Assembly (NCBI RefSeq): GCF_023336895.1
Contig: NZ_JAMBLT010000001.1
Location: 434,001-498,000, forward strand
Direction: 5' to 3'
Origin: Parasutterella secunda
GTDB lineage: Bacteria; Pseudomonadota; Gammaproteobacteria; Burkholderiales; Burkholderiaceae_F
DNA: 64,000 nt
Shown here: positions 37,621 to 48,111 of the stretch, piece after piece
Numbering within the stretch: position 1 is the stretch's first letter
Layout: the number at the start of each line of letters is the position of its first letter
Translations under genes and position numbers: made by a program
The notes under the pieces: generated by a model
Databases searched by the model: none
What the model was told of the DNA's origin: nothing
What the model saw: only the letters and a program-made list of their open reading frames with translations

Positions 37621-39723
37621 ATGGCTCGTACTACTCCGATCTCGCGTTATCGCAACATCGGGATTTCTGCCCACATTGACGCGGGTAAGACCACGACCAC
37701 TGAACGTATTCTGTTCTATACGGGCGTTACCCATAAGCTCGGTGAAGTGCATGATGGCGCCGCCACCATGGACTGGATGGAACAGGAACAAGAAAAGGGG
37801 ATTACGATTACGTCTGCCGCTACGACCACTTTCTGGCGTGGCATGGACGGTAAGTACCCGGAACATCGTTTGAACATCATTGATACCCCGGGGCACGTTG
37901 ACTTCACCGTTGAAGTGGAACGTTCCATGCGCGTCTTGGACGGCGCCTGCATGGTTTACTGTGCCGTGGGTGGTGTTCAGCCGCAATCTGAAACTGTTTG
38001 GCGTCAAGCCAACAAGTATCACGTGCCTCGCTTGGCTTTCGTGAATAAGATGGACCGTACTGGTGCCAACTTCTTCAAAGTGTACGATCAAATGCGCGTA
38101 CGTTTGAAGGCCAATCCTGTGCCTATCGTGATTCCTATCGGTGCTGAGGATTCCTTCGAAGGTGTTGTTGATCTTTTGAAGATGCGTTCCATCATTTGGG
38201 ACGAAGCCAGCCAAGGTATGAAGTTCACCTATGGTGACATTCCGGCCGAACTTCAAGCTGACGCCGAAAAGTGGCGTGAGAACATGATCGAAGCCGCTGC
38301 CGAAGCCAATGAAGACTTGATGAACAAGTACTTGGAAAATGGCGAATTGAGCGAAGAAGAAATCGTTCAGGGCTTGCGTATGCGCACGATCGCTTGCGAA
38401 ATTCAACCGATGCTCTGCGGTACGGCCTTTAAGAACAAGGGTGTTCAACGTATGTTGGATGCCGTGATTCAATTCTTGCCTTCTCCAGTTGATATTCCGC
38501 CGGTCAAGGGTGTGGATTTGGATGATAAGGAAGTTACGCGTGAAGCCGATGACAACGCTCCGTTCTCTGCGTTGGCCTTTAAGATCATGACCGACCCGTA
38601 TGTTGGTCAGTTGACCTTCTTACGTGTCTATTCCGGCGTGCTCGTTTCCGGTGAAACGGTTTTGAACTCCGTGAAGAACAAGAAAGAACGTATCGGTCGT
38701 TTGTTGCAAATGCACGCTAACGAACGTAAGGAAATCAAAGAAGCCGAAGCCGGCGATATCGCCGCTGCCGTGGGCTTGAAGGAAGTAACTTCCGGCGATA
38801 CGCTCTGCGATATTGCTAACCCGATCATTCTTGAACGCATGGAATTCCCGGAACCTGTGATTTCTCAGGCTGTCGAACCGAAGACCAAGGCTGACCAAGA
38901 AAAGATGGGTATCGCCTTGAACCGCTTGGCTCAAGAAGACCCGTCCTTCCGTGTTCGCACGGACGAAGAATCTGGTCAAACGATTATTTCCGGTATGGGT
39001 GAATTGCACTTGGAAATTTTGGTTGACCGTATGCGTCGTGAATTCAACGTTGAAGCTACGGTTGGTAAACCCCAAGTGGCTTACCGTGAAACGATTCGTT
39101 CTACGGTTGAAAACGCTGAATTCAAGTTCGTTAAGCAGTCTGGCGGTCGTGGTCAATACGGTCACGTTGTGCTCAAGCTTGAACCGCAAGAACCTGGCAA
39201 GGGCTTTGAATTCGTTGACGCCATTAAGGGCGGTGTGGTTCCCCGTGAATACATTCCTGCCGTTCAAAAGGGTGTGGAAGATACGTTGAAGGCCGGTGTG
39301 TTGGCTGGTTATCCGGTGGTGGACGTTAAGGTGACGTTGCACTTCGGTTCCTACCACGAAGTGGACTCCAACGAAAACGCCTTTAAGATGGCTGCCTCCA
39401 TGGCCTTCAAGGAAGGTATGCGTCGCGCCAACCCGGTTCTGCTCGAACCGATTATGGCTGTTGAAGTTGAAACGCCTGAAGAAAAGATGGGCGACGTGAT
39501 GGGTGACTTGTCTTCTCGTCGCGGTGTGATCCAAGGTATGGATGATATCGCCGGCGGCGGTAAGGCTATTCGCGCTGAAGTTCCGTTGGCTGAAATGTTC
39601 GGCTACGCTACAACGTTGCGTTCTTTGACGCAAGGTCGCGCCACCTACACGATGGAATTTAAGCACTACGCTGAAGCTCCGCGCAATGTTGCTGAAGCAG
39701 TTATCGCTGAAAAGACCAAATAA
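37621..39723 (+). CDS. fusA: Elongation factor G
   Basis: Translocation GTPase of 700 residues. It has G1 AHIDAGKTT (about 17-25), switch [14 protein letters not shown], domain II, and the C-terminal domains III-V with [10 protein letters not shown] and [17 protein letters not shown] precedes the ATG. It is followed by the second tuf after 59 bases, the usual end of the str operon. Confidence 0.99.
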   Translation: MARTTPISRYRNIGISAHIDAGKTTTTERILFYTGVTHKLGEVHDGAATMDWMEQEQEKGITITSAATTTFWRGMDGKYPEHRLNIIDTPGHVDFTVEVERSMRVLDGACMVYCAVGGVQPQSETVWRQANKYHVPRLAFVNKMDRTGANFFKVYDQMRVRLKANPVPIVIPIGAEDSFEGVVDLLKMRSIIWDEASQGMKFTYGDIPAELQADAEKWRENMIEAAAEANEDLMNKYLENGELSEEEIVQGLRMRTIACEIQPMLCGTAFKNKGVQRMLDAVIQFLPSPVDIPPVKGVDLDDKEVTREADDNAPFSALAFKIMTDPYVGQLTFLRVYSGVLVSGETVLNSVKNKKERIGRLLQMHANERKEIKEAEAGDIAAAVGLKEVTSGDTLCDIANPIILERMEFPEPVISQAVEPKTKADQEKMGIALNRLAQEDPSFRVRTDEESGQTIISGMGELHLEILVDRMRREFNVEATVGKPQVAYRETIRSTVENAEFKFVKQSGGRGQYGHVVLKLEPQEPGKGFEFVDAIKGGVVPREYIPAVQKGVEDTLKAGVLAGYPVVDVKVTLHFGSYHEVDSNENAFKMAASMAFKEGMRRANPVLLEPIMAVEVETPEEKMGDVMGDLSSRRGVIQGMDDIAGGGKAIRAEVPLAEMFGYATTLRSLTQGRATYTMEFKHYAEAPRNVAEAVIAEKTK

Positions 39724-39782
39724 GAGTAGACTTTAAAAGTTATTTCCAATTTAACAAATTACCAATTAAAGGATCCATAGAA

Positions 39783-40973
39783 ATGGCAAAAGGTAAATTT
39801 GAACGCACCAAGCCCCACGTGAACGTGGGCACGATCGGTCACGTCGACCATGGTAAGACGACGTTGACGGCAGCAATCACGACGGTATTGGCCGCCAAGT
39901 TCGGTGGCGAAGCCCGTGCATATGACCAAATTGACGCGGCTCCGGAAGAAAAGGCCCGTGGTATTACGATTAACACGGCCCACGTTGAATACGAAACGGA
40001 ACACCGTCACTATGCACACGTTGACTGCCCGGGGCACGCTGACTATGTGAAGAACATGATCACGGGTGCTGCTCAGATGGACGGTGCAATCTTGGTGGTT
40101 TCTGCTGCTGACGGTCCGATGCCGCAAACGCGTGAACATATTTTGTTGGCTCGCCAAGTGGGCGTTCCGTACATCATTGTGTACTTGAACAAGTGCGACA
40201 TGGTGGACGACGCTGAATTGCTCGAACTCGTGGAAATGGAAGTCCGCGACTTGTTGAGCAACTACAACTTCCCTGGCGACGAAATTCCGATCGTGAAGGG
40301 TTCTGCCAAGTTGGCTTTGGAAGGCGACCAATCTGAAATTGGTGTTCCCTCCATCTTGAAGTTGGCTGAAACGATGGATAGCTACATCCCGACGCCGGTG
40401 CGTGACGTTGACCATCCGTTCTTGATGCCTGTTGAAGACGTGTTCTCGATCTCCGGTCGTGGCACGGTGGTGACGGGTCGTGTGGAACGCGGTGTGTTGA
40501 AGGTTGGCGACGAAATTGAAATCGTTGGTATCCGTCCGACGCAAAAGACGACCTGCACGGGCGTTGAAATGTTCCGTAAGTTGCTCGACCAAGGTCAAGC
40601 CGGTGACAACATTGGTGTGTTGTTGCGTGGTACGAAGCGTGAAGAAGTGGAACGTGGTCAAGTGTTGGCCAAGCCGGGCACGATCACGCCGCACACGAAG
40701 TTCACGGCTGAAGTGTACGTTTTGAGCAAGGACGAAGGTGGTCGTCACACGCCGTTCTTCAAGGGCTATCGTCCGCAATTCTACTTCCGCACGACGGACG
40801 TGACGGGTACGATTGAATTGCCGGAAGGCGTCGAAATGGTGATGCCTGGCGATAACATCACGATGACGGTTCAATTGATCAGCCCGATCGCCATGAACGA
40901 AGGCTTGCGTTTCGCTGTTCGTGAAGGTGGTCGTACGGTTGGCGCCGGTGTGGTGGCCAAGATCATCGAATAA
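39783..40973 (+). CDS. tuf: Elongation factor Tu, copy 2
   Basis: Second copy of EF-Tu, 396 residues, with the same amino acid sequence as the gene at 22646. At the DNA level the copies appear identical from codon 6 to one base beyond the stop; codons 4-5 are GGT AAA here and GGC AAG in copy 1. The pattern indicates gene conversion. AAGGA upstream is the ribosome binding site. A strong terminator at 41011-41047 ends the str operon. Confidence 0.99.
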   Translation: MAKGKFERTKPHVNVGTIGHVDHGKTTLTAAITTVLAAKFGGEARAYDQIDAAPEEKARGITINTAHVEYETEHRHYAHVDCPGHADYVKNMITGAAQMDGAILVVSAADGPMPQTREHILLARQVGVPYIIVYLNKCDMVDDAELLELVEMEVRDLLSNYNFPGDEIPIVKGSAKLALEGDQSEIGVPSILKLAETMDSYIPTPVRDVDHPFLMPVEDVFSISGRGTVVTGRVERGVLKVGDEIEIVGIRPTQKTTCTGVEMFRKLLDQGQAGDNIGVLLRGTKREEVERGQVLAKPGTITPHTKFTAEVYVLSKDEGGRHTPFFKGYRPQFYFRTTDVTGTIELPEGVEMVMPGDNITMTVQLISPIAMNEGLRFAVREGGRTVGAGVVAKIIE

Positions 40974-41004
40974 TTTCAGAAACTTACTTAGTAACTGAAA
41001 GTAT

Positions 41005-41033
41005 TTGACAAACAGAGGATGCGGAGGTAAACT
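41005..41033 (+). promoter_or_regulatory. Predicted rpsJ promoter nested in the tuf terminator
   Basis: TTGACA (41005-41010), exactly 17 bases, then TAAACT (41028-41033), followed by CCGCATCC. The spacer is the left arm of the terminator hairpin and the -10 spans its loop, so a transcript starting near 41040 lacks the left arm and would escape termination. Confidence 0.55.
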
Positions 41034-41057
41034 CCGCATCCTCTGTTGTTCTTTAGT
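41011..41057 (+). terminator. Strong terminator after the second tuf
   Basis: Arms 41011-41026 and 41032-41047 are perfect reverse complements (16 base pairs, core CAGAGGATGCGGAG) with a five-base loop, followed by GTTCTTT. It separates the str operon from rpsJ. Confidence 0.85.
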
Positions 41058-41081
41058 GTTCTTTTTTAAAGGAAAAACGAA

Positions 41082-41393
41082 ATGCAATCTCAACGCATTC
41101 GCATTCGCCTTAAGGCGTTCGATTACAAGCTGATTGATCAATCTGCTCAAGAAATCGTTGACACGGCCAAGCGCACTGGCGCTGTGGTTCGCGGTCCTGT
41201 TCCTCTTCCCACCCGCATCCAACGTTTCGATATTTTGCGTTCCCCGCACGTCAACAAGACGAGCCGTGACCAATTCGAAATCCGCACGCATCAACGTTTG
41301 ATGGACATCATCGATCCGACCGATAAGACGGTTGACGCTTTGATGAAGTTGGATTTGGCTGCCGGCGTGGACGTCGAAATCAAGGTTCAATAA
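41082..41393 (+). CDS. rpsJ: 30S ribosomal protein S10 (NusE)
   Basis: 103 residues; 30S head protein that also joins NusB in antitermination and contacts NusG. It carries [17 protein letters not shown] at the N-terminus and the loop region [36 protein letters not shown] supplies the ribosome binding site. It is separated from rplC by 136 bases that include a further promoter, unlike the tight S10 operon of E. coli. Confidence 0.98.
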   Translation: MQSQRIRIRLKAFDYKLIDQSAQEIVDTAKRTGAVVRGPVPLPTRIQRFDILRSPHVNKTSRDQFEIRTHQRLMDIIDPTDKTVDALMKLDLAAGVDVEIKVQ

Positions 41394-41408
41394 TTTTTTG
41401 CTATTGAC

Positions 41409-41437
41409 TTGCAAGCTTTTTATTTGCAAGGTACAAT
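41409..41437 (+). promoter_or_regulatory. Promoter between rpsJ and rplC
   Basis: TTGCAA (41409-41414), 17 bases, TACAAT (41432-41437), then the GC-rich discriminator CGCGCC. The fit is very good. Downstream, a hairpin CCCGGC/GCCGGG (41498-41517) sits immediately before the rplC Shine-Dalgarno. Confidence 0.8.
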
Positions 41438-41529
41438 CGCGCCTTTCTCGTGGAAAAAATATTTTAATTTTTTGACACGATTTTTCTTAAAAATGGTCCC
41501 GGCCAATCGTAGCCGGGGTGGAGATAACA

Positions 41530-42174
41530 ATGAGTGAAAAACTCGGCTTAGTCGGTCGTAAGGTCGGCATGACGCGCATCTTTACCGAGGATGGTGAATC
41601 CATTCCCGTGACGGTGCTCGAAGTGGCTGGCAACCGTGTCACGCAAGTGAAGACGGAAGAAACCGACGGATACAATGCCATTCAAGTTGCATTCGGCTCT
41701 AAGAAGCCGTCTCGCGTGAGCAAGCCGCTCTCCGGTCACTATGCTAAGGCCGGTGTCGAAGCTGGCGAAATGCTCAAAGAGTTCCATATCGATGCTGATA
41801 AGCTCGCCGATTTGAAGGTGGGTACCACGTTGTCCGTGGAAATGTTCACGGTTGGCCAAAAGGTTGACGTGACCGGTATCACGATCGGTAAGGGTTTTGC
41901 CGGCGCTATCAAGCGTCACCACTTCTCATCCAACCGCGCTTCTCACGGTAACTCCGTTACGACCCGTGCACCGGGTTCTATCGGTAACCGCCAAGATCCG
42001 GGCCGTGTGTTCCCCGGTAAGCGTATGGCTGGTCACTTGGGCGATGTGCAACGCACAACGCAAAACCTCGTGGTGGCTCGCGTTGATGTCGAACGTCAAT
42101 TGTTGCTCGTTCGCGGCGCTGTCCCCGGTGCTAAGGGCGGCAAGGTTATTGTCCGTCCGGCTGTGAAGGCCTAA
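41530..42174 (+). CDS. rplC: 50S ribosomal protein L3
   Basis: Early assembly protein whose tip reaches the peptidyl transferase centre. The ATG at 41530 has GTGGAG just upstream; a GTG at 41518 in frame is part of this site. The 214-residue protein has [13 protein letters not shown] at the start and the central loop with [13 protein letters not shown]...RTPGSIG-type sequence. First gene after the internal promoter. Confidence 0.98.
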   Translation: MSEKLGLVGRKVGMTRIFTEDGESIPVTVLEVAGNRVTQVKTEETDGYNAIQVAFGSKKPSRVSKPLSGHYAKAGVEAGEMLKEFHIDADKLADLKVGTTLSVEMFTVGQKVDVTGITIGKGFAGAIKRHHFSSNRASHGNSVTTRAPGSIGNRQDPGRVFPGKRMAGHLGDVQRTTQNLVVARVDVERQLLLVRGAVPGAKGGKVIVRPAVKA

Positions 42175-42184
42175 GGAGCGATCA

Positions 42185-42805
42185 ATGGAACTGAATGTCC
42201 TGAACGAACAAGGTAATGAAACTGCCAAGTTGGCAGCTTCCGACGCCGTGTTTGGTCGTGAATACAATGAAGCTTTGGTTCACCAAATCGTGGTGGCTTA
42301 CCAAGCTAACGCCCGTCAAGGTACCCGCGCTCAATTGACGCGCGCTGACGTGCATCATTCGACCAAGAAACCCTGGCGTCAAAAGGGTACGGGCCGTGCC
42401 CGCAGCGGTATGACGAGTTCTCCGGTGTGGCGTGGAGGCGGACGTGCTTTCCCGAATACCCCGAATGAAAACTTCGGTCATAAGGTTAACAAGAAGATGT
42501 TCCGTGCCGCCATGGCCGTGATCTTCTCCAAGCTTGTTGCCGATGGCCGCCTCGTGGTTGTTGACTCCATCGGAGCCGATAGCCCGAAGACAAAGGCCTT
42601 TGCTCAAAAGTTGAAGGCAATGGGTCTTGAATCCGTCATGATTATCACCAAAGAAGTTGACGAAAACCTCTATTTGGCTTCTCGCAACTTGAAGAATGTG
42701 TTCGTAGTGGAACCGCGTTATGCTGATCCGCTCTCTTTGATCTTCTACAAGAAGGTTGTGGTGACCAAAGATGCGATCGCTCAGCTTGAGGAGATGTGGG
42801 GATGA
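42185..42805 (+). CDS. rplD: 50S ribosomal protein L4
   Basis: 206 residues, lining the exit tunnel through its long loop ([15 protein letters not shown]). In gammaproteobacteria L4 represses the S10 operon through a leader; whether this happens here is unknown. AAGGAG precedes the ATG. The stop overlaps the rplW start. Confidence 0.98.
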   Translation: MELNVLNEQGNETAKLAASDAVFGREYNEALVHQIVVAYQANARQGTRAQLTRADVHHSTKKPWRQKGTGRARSGMTSSPVWRGGGRAFPNTPNENFGHKVNKKMFRAAMAVIFSKLVADGRLVVVDSIGADSPKTKAFAQKLKAMGLESVMIITKEVDENLYLASRNLKNVFVVEPRYADPLSLIFYKKVVVTKDAIAQLEEMWG

Positions 42806-43101
42806 TGAGCCAAGATCGTTTAATGAAGGTGCTCCTTGCTCCGGTAGTCTCCGAAAAGAGCACGATGGTTGGTGAAAAGCACGGTCAAGTTGTTTTCCGT
42901 GTTGTTCCTGATGCCACGAAGCAAGAAGTCAAGGCCGCGATCGAATTGCTCTTTAAGGTGCAGGTCGAAAGCGTTCAAATGGTCAACGTCAAGGGTAAGA
43001 CGGCTCACTTTGGCCGTTTCGCCGGTAAGCACAGTGATGTGCGTAAGGCTTATGTGACCTTGAAGTCTGGTCAAGAAATTAACTTTGCAGAGGTGAAGTA
43101 A
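42802..43101 (+). CDS. rplW: 50S ribosomal protein L23
   Basis: 99-residue protein at the exit of the peptide tunnel, docking site for trigger factor and SRP. It starts at 42802 with ATGA overlap to the rplD stop and GAGGAG seven bases upstream; a second ATG follows directly at 42805. The [10 protein letters not shown] motif is near the N-terminus. The stop shares a base with the rplB start. Confidence 0.97.
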   Translation: MMSQDRLMKVLLAPVVSEKSTMVGEKHGQVVFRVVPDATKQEVKAAIELLFKVQVESVQMVNVKGKTAHFGRFAGKHSDVRKAYVTLKSGQEINFAEVK

Positions 43102-43928
43102 TGGCTCTCGTCAAATTGAAACCGACGTCGGCCGGTCGTCGTCACGCTGTTAAGGTTGTGAGCCCCGAGTTGCACAAGGGTAAGCCTTTTGCCGCTCTTC
43201 TCGAAAAGAAGAACCGTATCGCCGGTCGCAACAACAACGGTCACATCACCTGCCGTCATAAGGGTGGTGGACATAAGAAGGCATATCGTATTATCGATTT
43301 CAAGCGTAACAAGGATGGTGTGCCCGCCCGTGTTGAACGTCTTGAATACGATCCGAACCGTTCTGCTCATATCGCTCTCGTGCTTTACGCCGATGGCGAA
43401 CGTCGCTACATCATTGCTCCGAAGGGCTTGACGGTTGGCGCCGAATTGATGAATGGTCAAGAAGCTCCGATCAAAGTGGGTAACGCACTTCCGTTGCGTA
43501 ACATCCCGATCGGTTCTACGATTCACTGTATCGAAATGAAGCCGGGTAAGGGTGCCCAATTGGTGCGTTCTGCCGGTTCCTTTGCTCAATTGATCGCTCG
43601 TGAAGGCGAATACGCTCAAGTGCGTTTGCGTTCTGGTGAAGTTCGTTATATTCACGTTGAATGCCGTGCCACGATCGGTATGGTTGGCAATGAAGAAAAC
43701 AGTCTGCGTGAACTCGGTAAGGCCGGTGCCAAGCGTTGGCGCGGTATTCGCCCGACGGTCCGTGGCGTTGCCATGAACCCGGTGGATCACCCGCACGGTG
43801 GTGGTGAAGGTCGTACGGGTACGGGTCGCGCTCCTGTGACGCCTTGGGGTCAATTAACCAAGGGTTATCGTACACGTAATAACAAGCGCACCGATGCTAT
43901 GATCGTGCAGCGCCGGAACCGTAAATAA
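43101..43928 (+). CDS. rplB: 50S ribosomal protein L2
   Basis: 275-residue protein needed for subunit joining and peptidyl transfer. The C-terminal [18 protein letters not shown] carries the conserved His implicated in activity. It starts within TAATG, overlapping rplW by one base. Confidence 0.99.
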   Translation: MALVKLKPTSAGRRHAVKVVSPELHKGKPFAALLEKKNRIAGRNNNGHITCRHKGGGHKKAYRIIDFKRNKDGVPARVERLEYDPNRSAHIALVLYADGERRYIIAPKGLTVGAELMNGQEAPIKVGNALPLRNIPIGSTIHCIEMKPGKGAQLVRSAGSFAQLIAREGEYAQVRLRSGEVRYIHVECRATIGMVGNEENSLRELGKAGAKRWRGIRPTVRGVAMNPVDHPHGGGEGRTGTGRAPVTPWGQLTKGYRTRNNKRTDAMIVQRRNRK

Positions 43929-43937
43929 GGGGGCCAA

Positions 43938-44204
43938 ATGTCTCGTTCGTTAAAGAAAGGCCCGTTTGTTGATGGGCACTTGATGAAGAAAGTCGAAGCT
44001 GCTCAAGCCAGCCGTGACAAGCGTCCGTTGAAGACCTGGTCTCGTCGTTCGACGATTCTTCCTGAGTTCATCGGTTTGACGATTGCCGTCCACAACGGTC
44101 GTCAACACGTCCCGGTGTACATTAATGAAAATATGGTCGGCCACAAGTTGGGCGAATTCGCTATGACCCGTACGTTCAAGGGTCACGCGTCCGACAAGAA
44201 ATAA
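43938..44204 (+). CDS. rpsS: 30S ribosomal protein S19
   Basis: 88 residues, slightly short at the C-terminus compared with the usual 91-93. It carries [12 protein letters not shown] and the motif [29 protein letters not shown] before the ATG is the ribosome binding site. It binds the 30S head with S13. Confidence 0.98.
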   Translation: MSRSLKKGPFVDGHLMKKVEAAQASRDKRPLKTWSRRSTILPEFIGLTIAVHNGRQHVPVYINENMVGHKLGEFAMTRTFKGHASDKK

Positions 44205-44221
44205 CTAGTAGGAGTTAGATA

Positions 44222-44566
44222 ATGGAAACCTCTGCTATTGTTCGTGGCGTTCGTCTTTCGGCTCAAAAGGGCCGTTTAGTCGCCGACCTCGTCCGCGGCA
44301 AGCCCGTGGATAAGGCTTTGAATATTCTTACGTTCACGCAAAAGAAAGCCGCTGTGATTATCAAGAAGGCTCTCGAAAGCGCTATTGCCAACGCTGAACA
44401 CAATGACGGCGCTGACATTGACGAATTGCGCGTGACGAAGATCCATGTGGAAAAGGCCAAGACGCTGCGCCGTTTCGGTGCCCGCGCCAAGGGTCGTGGT
44501 ACTCGCATCAACAAGCAAACGTGCCACATCTACGTGTCCGTTGGTGACGCTAACGCTAAGAAGTAA
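44222..44566 (+). CDS. rplV: 50S ribosomal protein L22
   Basis: 114 residues. The long beta-hairpin of the exit tunnel is visible as [23 protein letters not shown]. Changes in this hairpin cause macrolide resistance in other species; no deletion or insertion is evident. TAGGAG precedes the ATG. Confidence 0.98.
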   Translation: METSAIVRGVRLSAQKGRLVADLVRGKPVDKALNILTFTQKKAAVIIKKALESAIANAEHNDGADIDELRVTKIHVEKAKTLRRFGARAKGRGTRINKQTCHIYVSVGDANAKK

Positions 44567-44575
44567 AGGTGAAAT

Positions 44576-45406
44576 ATGGGACAGAAAATTAATCCCACCG
44601 GCTTCCGTCTCCCCGTGACGCGTGACTGGACCTCGCGTTGGTATGCGGAAGGCCGCAACTTTGCCCGCACCTTGGGTGAAGATTTGAAGGTTCGCTCCTT
44701 CTTGCAAAAGAAGTTGCGCAACGCCTCTGTGAGCCGTATTTTGATCGAACGTCCTGCTAAGAACGCTCGCATCACGATCTACTCCGCTCGTCCGGGTGTG
44801 GTGATCGGCAAGCAAGGCCAAGACATCGAAGTCTTGAAGAACGAAGTTCAAAAGATGATGGGCGTGCCCGTGCATGTCAACATCGAAGAAGTTCGTCGTC
44901 CTGAACTCGATGCTCAATTGATCGCTGACAGCATCACGCAACAATTGGAAAAGCGTGTGATGTTCCGTCGTGCCATGAAGCGTGCTATGCAAAACGCCAT
45001 GCGTTTGGGCGCTCAAGGTATCAAGATCATGTCTGCCGGTCGTTTAAACGGTGCTGAAATTGCTCGTACGGAATGGTACCGTGAAGGCCGTGTGCCTCTT
45101 CACACGTTGCGCGCCAATATCGATTACGGTTTCTCTGAAGCCAATACGACTTATGGTGTGATTGGTGTGAAGGTTTGGGTCTACAAGGGCGATAACTTCG
45201 GTGAAGAAGCCCAGGCTCAAGAAAAGACTGAACGTGAAGATCGTCGTTCTCGTCGTCCCGCCGGCGAACGTGCAGCTAAGCCTGCTCGTCGTGCTCGCAA
45301 GACTGCAGAGAAGACGGAAGCCGCAGCAGCTGACGGCGAAAAGGCTGAAAAGAAGCCCGCTCGTCGCGCAAAGAAGGCTGTTGCTGCTGCTAAAGACGGA
45401 GAATAA
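44576..45406 (+). CDS. rpsC: 30S ribosomal protein S3 with long basic/acidic tail
   Basis: 276 residues. The first 210 or so form normal S3: KH domain with [15 protein letters not shown], and the C-terminal domain ending WVYKGD. Beyond residue 210 a tail of about 65 residues is rich in Lys, Arg, Ala and Glu (blocks such as KPARRARKT). Similar but differing tails occur in other Burkholderiales. The protein forms the mRNA entry of the 30S subunit and has helicase activity. Confidence 0.97.
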   Translation: MGQKINPTGFRLPVTRDWTSRWYAEGRNFARTLGEDLKVRSFLQKKLRNASVSRILIERPAKNARITIYSARPGVVIGKQGQDIEVLKNEVQKMMGVPVHVNIEEVRRPELDAQLIADSITQQLEKRVMFRRAMKRAMQNAMRLGAQGIKIMSAGRLNGAEIARTEWYREGRVPLHTLRANIDYGFSEANTTYGVIGVKVWVYKGDNFGEEAQAQEKTEREDRRSRRPAGERAAKPARRARKTAEKTEAAAADGEKAEKKPARRAKKAVAAAKDGE

Positions 45407-45409
45407 GCG

Positions 45410-45826
45410 ATGTTGCAACCTAATCGACGCAAATACCGCAAGGACCAAAAGGGCCGTAACTATGGTCTCGCCACCCGTGGCGCCAATGTGTCCTTCGGTC
45501 AATTTGGTCTGAAGACGCTCGAACGCGGTCGTCTGACGGCTCGTCAAATCGAAGCTGCTCGTCGTGCCATCACCCGCCATATTAAGCGTGGTGGCCGCGT
45601 GTGGATTCGCGTGTTCCCGGACAAGCCCATTTCTGAAAAACCTGCCGAAGTCCGTATGGGTAACGGTAAGGGTAATCCGGAATACTGGGTGGCCTTAGTG
45701 CAACCGGGCCGTGTGCTTTATGAAATGGACGGGGTTGACGAACAATTGGCTCGCGAAGCTTTCGCTCTCGCAGCTGCCAAGTTGCCTGTCAAAACCACGT
45801 TTGTTGTCCGCCAAATCGGCATGTAA
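45410..45826 (+). CDS. rplP: 50S ribosomal protein L16
   Basis: 138 residues, near the A site of the 50S subunit. [17 protein letters not shown] and the loop [26 protein letters not shown] are typical. It starts three bases after rpsC. Confidence 0.98.
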   Translation: MLQPNRRKYRKDQKGRNYGLATRGANVSFGQFGLKTLERGRLTARQIEAARRAITRHIKRGGRVWIRVFPDKPISEKPAEVRMGNGKGNPEYWVALVQPGRVLYEMDGVDEQLAREAFALAAAKLPVKTTFVVRQIGM

Positions 45827-45838
45827 GGAGAGACGGCA

Positions 45839-46033
45839 ATGAACGCAAAAGAATTGCGCGCCATGGATGAGGCTGCGCTGAAGAAGGAACTGGCTGACTT
45901 GATGCAAGCGCACTTTAAACTGCGCATGCAACACGGCACTCAACAACTTCAAAACCCGAATCAGTTGCGCACGACGCGTCGTGATATCGCGCGCGTTCGC
46001 ACGATTCTCGCTCAAAAGGCGGCCTCGAAATGA
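45839..46033 (+). CDS. rpmC: 50S ribosomal protein L29
   Basis: 64-residue helical hairpin protein by the tunnel exit. [18 protein letters not shown] and the C-terminal [15 protein letters not shown] fit. AAGGAG lies upstream. The stop overlaps the rpsQ start (ATGA). Confidence 0.97.
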   Translation: MNAKELRAMDEAALKKELADLMQAHFKLRMQHGTQQLQNPNQLRTTRRDIARVRTILAQKAASK

Positions 46034-46305
46034 CACAAGAAACTCAAAAGACTACGTTAACACGTACGTTGGTCGGCAAAGTTGTCAGCAACAAGATGCA
46101 AAAGACCGTGACCGTTCTCGTTGAACGTAAGGTTAAGCATCCGTTGTACGGCAAGTTTGTGTTGGTCTCTAAGAAGTATCACGCTCACTGCGAGTCCAAC
46201 GATTTGACCGAAGGTGATACGGTTGAAATCTCTGAAACCCGTCCCATCTCCAAGACGAAGGCTTGGACGGTGACGAAGGTTATCAAGAAGGCCGAAATCA
46301 TCTAA
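46030..46305 (+). CDS. rpsQ: 30S ribosomal protein S17
   Basis: 91 residues, primary 16S rRNA binding protein with an OB fold. Typical are [18 protein letters not shown] and HPLYGKFV. It is the last gene of the S10 cluster; a new promoter and a 218-base gap follow. Confidence 0.98.
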   Translation: MTQETQKTTLTRTLVGKVVSNKMQKTVTVLVERKVKHPLYGKFVLVSKKYHAHCESNDLTEGDTVEISETRPISKTKAWTVTKVIKKAEII

Positions 46306-46316
46306 TAAAATTGGCC

Positions 46317-46345
46317 TTGCAAGTTTTCTAATTCTTAGATATACT
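46317..46345 (+). promoter_or_regulatory. Promoter of the spc gene set (rplN)
   Basis: TTGCAA (46317-46322), 17 bases, TATACT (46340-46345), followed by TGCGGC. The 218-base gap has only this promoter and a likely leader (about 170 bases) before rplN. Confidence 0.85.
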
Positions 46346-46523
46346 TGCGGCTTCGTGGTTGAGGTTGACCTCGTGTCAGCCTCAACCGTATTCGTCAAGG
46401 GCGATTGTCTTGTCTAGCAACCTGCAGATAGCAGGCGATCTGCGAAATAAGATGAACGTTCTTCCTCCCAATAACGGGACCAATACTATCCGCATAGCGG
46501 AATAAGTTGGGAAATAGGTAATC

Positions 46524-46892
46524 ATGATTCAGATGCAAAGCAAACTGGACGTGGCCGATAACACGGGCGCTCGTTCAGTGATGTGTATCAAGGTGTTAGG
46601 CGGCTCCAAGCGCCGCTACGCTAACATCGGTGATGTCATCAAGGTGACGGTTAAAGAAGCCGCTCCGCGTGGTCGCGTCAAGAAGGGCGAAGTCTACAAC
46701 GCTGTTGTGGTTCGCACCGCCAAGGGCGTGCGCCGTGCTGACGGTTCTTCCATCTCTTTTGACGGCAATGCCGCTGTGTTGCTTAATTCTAAGTTAGAGC
46801 CCATCGGAACTCGTATCTTCGGACCGGTTACGCGCGAATTGCGTACGGAACAATTCATGAAGATTGTTTCCTTGGCTCCGGAAGTTTTGTAA
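46524..46892 (+). CDS. rplN: 50S ribosomal protein L14
   Basis: 122 residues; forms part of the subunit bridge B8 and binds RsfS. It begins [18 protein letters not shown], with [13 protein letters not shown] and the C-terminal REL...[10 protein letters not shown]. First gene of the spc set. Confidence 0.98.
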   Translation: MIQMQSKLDVADNTGARSVMCIKVLGGSKRRYANIGDVIKVTVKEAAPRGRVKKGEVYNAVVVRTAKGVRRADGSSISFDGNAAVLLNSKLEPIGTRIFGPVTRELRTEQFMKIVSLAPEVL

Positions 46893-46903
46893 GGAGACGC
46901 GCG

Positions 46904-47224
46904 ATGCAACGCATCCGTAAAGGTGACGAAGTTATCGTTATCACCGGCCGAGACAAGGGCAAGCGCGGTACCGTGCTCTCCCGAGTCGACGATCGTCACG
47001 TGACGGTCGAAGGCATCAATGTTGTCAAGAAGCATACTCGCCCGAACCCGATGACGGGTGCTACCGGCGGTATCGTCAACAAAGTTATGCCGATCGATCA
47101 ATCGAACGTCATGCTCGTGAATCCGGCCACAGGTAAGGGCGAACGTGTTGGCTTCAAAGAAGTCGACGGCAAGAAGGTTCGCGTGTTTAAGAGCGACGGC
47201 AGCATTGTCGGCGCTAAGGCTTAA
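46904..47224 (+). CDS. rplX: 50S ribosomal protein L24
   Basis: 106 residues with an N-terminal KOW motif ([19 protein letters not shown]). It is one of the two assembly initiators of the 50S subunit. AAGGAGA precedes the ATG. Confidence 0.98.
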   Translation: MQRIRKGDEVIVITGRDKGKRGTVLSRVDDRHVTVEGINVVKKHTRPNPMTGATGGIVNKVMPIDQSNVMLVNPATGKGERVGFKEVDGKKVRVFKSDGSIVGAKA

Positions 47225-47238
47225 TAGAGGGTAAATCG

Positions 47239-47778
47239 ATGTCTCGTTTCCAAACTCTCTACCGTGAAGCCATTGTGCCCGAATTGATCAAGAAGTTCGG
47301 CTACAAGACCACGATGCAAGTTCCTCGTATCACGAAGATCACGTTGAACATGGGTGTCGGCGAAGCGGTTAACGATAAAAAGTTGATCGACAACGCTGTT
47401 GCCGATCTCACCAAGATTGCCGGTCAAAAGCCGGTTGTTACCAAGACCCGTAAGGCCATTGCTAACTTTAAGATCCGTGAAAATATGCCGATCGGTTGCA
47501 TGGTGACTTTGCGTGGCGAACGCATGTACGATTTCTTGGACCGTTTGATCACGATCGCTTTCCCGCGTGTTCGTGACTTCCGTGGTGTCTCTGGTCGCTC
47601 TTTTGACGGCCGCGGCAACTACAACATCGGTCTTAAAGAACAAATCATTTTCCCTGAAATCGAGTACGACAAGATCGACAAGATTCGTGGGATGAATATT
47701 TCTATTACGACGACTGCGAAAACCGACGAAGAAGCTAAGGCTCTACTCGCCGCTTTCCGCTTTCCGTTCCGCAATTAA
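47239..47778 (+). CDS. rplE: 50S ribosomal protein L5
   Basis: 179 residues, binds 5S rRNA and contacts P-site tRNA. Signatures are [16 protein letters not shown], the segment [18 protein letters not shown] and the C-terminal [16 protein letters not shown]. Confidence 0.98.
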   Translation: MSRFQTLYREAIVPELIKKFGYKTTMQVPRITKITLNMGVGEAVNDKKLIDNAVADLTKIAGQKPVVTKTRKAIANFKIRENMPIGCMVTLRGERMYDFLDRLITIAFPRVRDFRGVSGRSFDGRGNYNIGLKEQIIFPEIEYDKIDKIRGMNISITTTAKTDEEAKALLAAFRFPFRN

Positions 47779-47791
47779 TCGAGGTGGTGAA

Positions 47792-48097
47792 TTGGCTAAA
47801 CTCGCACTGATTAACCGTGACTTGAAGCGCGCCCGTACGGTCGCTAAGTTCGCGGAAAAGCGCGCCGCTTTGAAAGCGGTTATTAATGACGCCACCCGTT
47901 CTATCGAAGAACGTATGGAAGCTCGTCAACAATTGCAATTGTTGCCTCGCGACGCCAATCCGTGCCGCTTGCGCAATCGTTGCGGTTTGACGGGTCGTCC
48001 CCGTGGTACGTTCCGCAAGTTCGGCTTGGCTCGTACCAAGATTCGTGAAGCCGCTATGCGCGGCGATATTCCCGGCCTTGTCAAGGCTAGCTGGTAA
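47792..48097 (+). CDS. rpsN: 30S ribosomal protein S14 (TTG start)
   Basis: 101-residue S14 of the long, zinc-free type. The conserved N-terminus [12 protein letters not shown] places the start at TTG 47792; no ATG is available, and GAGGTGGTG lies just before it. The C-terminus [29 protein letters not shown] is typical. TTG is rare for ribosomal proteins and may limit initiation. Confidence 0.96.
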   Translation: MAKLALINRDLKRARTVAKFAEKRAALKAVINDATRSIEERMEARQQLQLLPRDANPCRLRNRCGLTGRPRGTFRKFGLARTKIREAAMRGDIPGLVKASW

Positions 48098-48111
48098 GCG
48101 AGGAGATTATC

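Noticed and set aside
22646-40973. The two tuf copies as ends of a composite mobile element
   Set aside because: Duplicate tuf genes in these positions are ancestral in Proteobacteria; no transposase, terminal repeats or target duplication is present.
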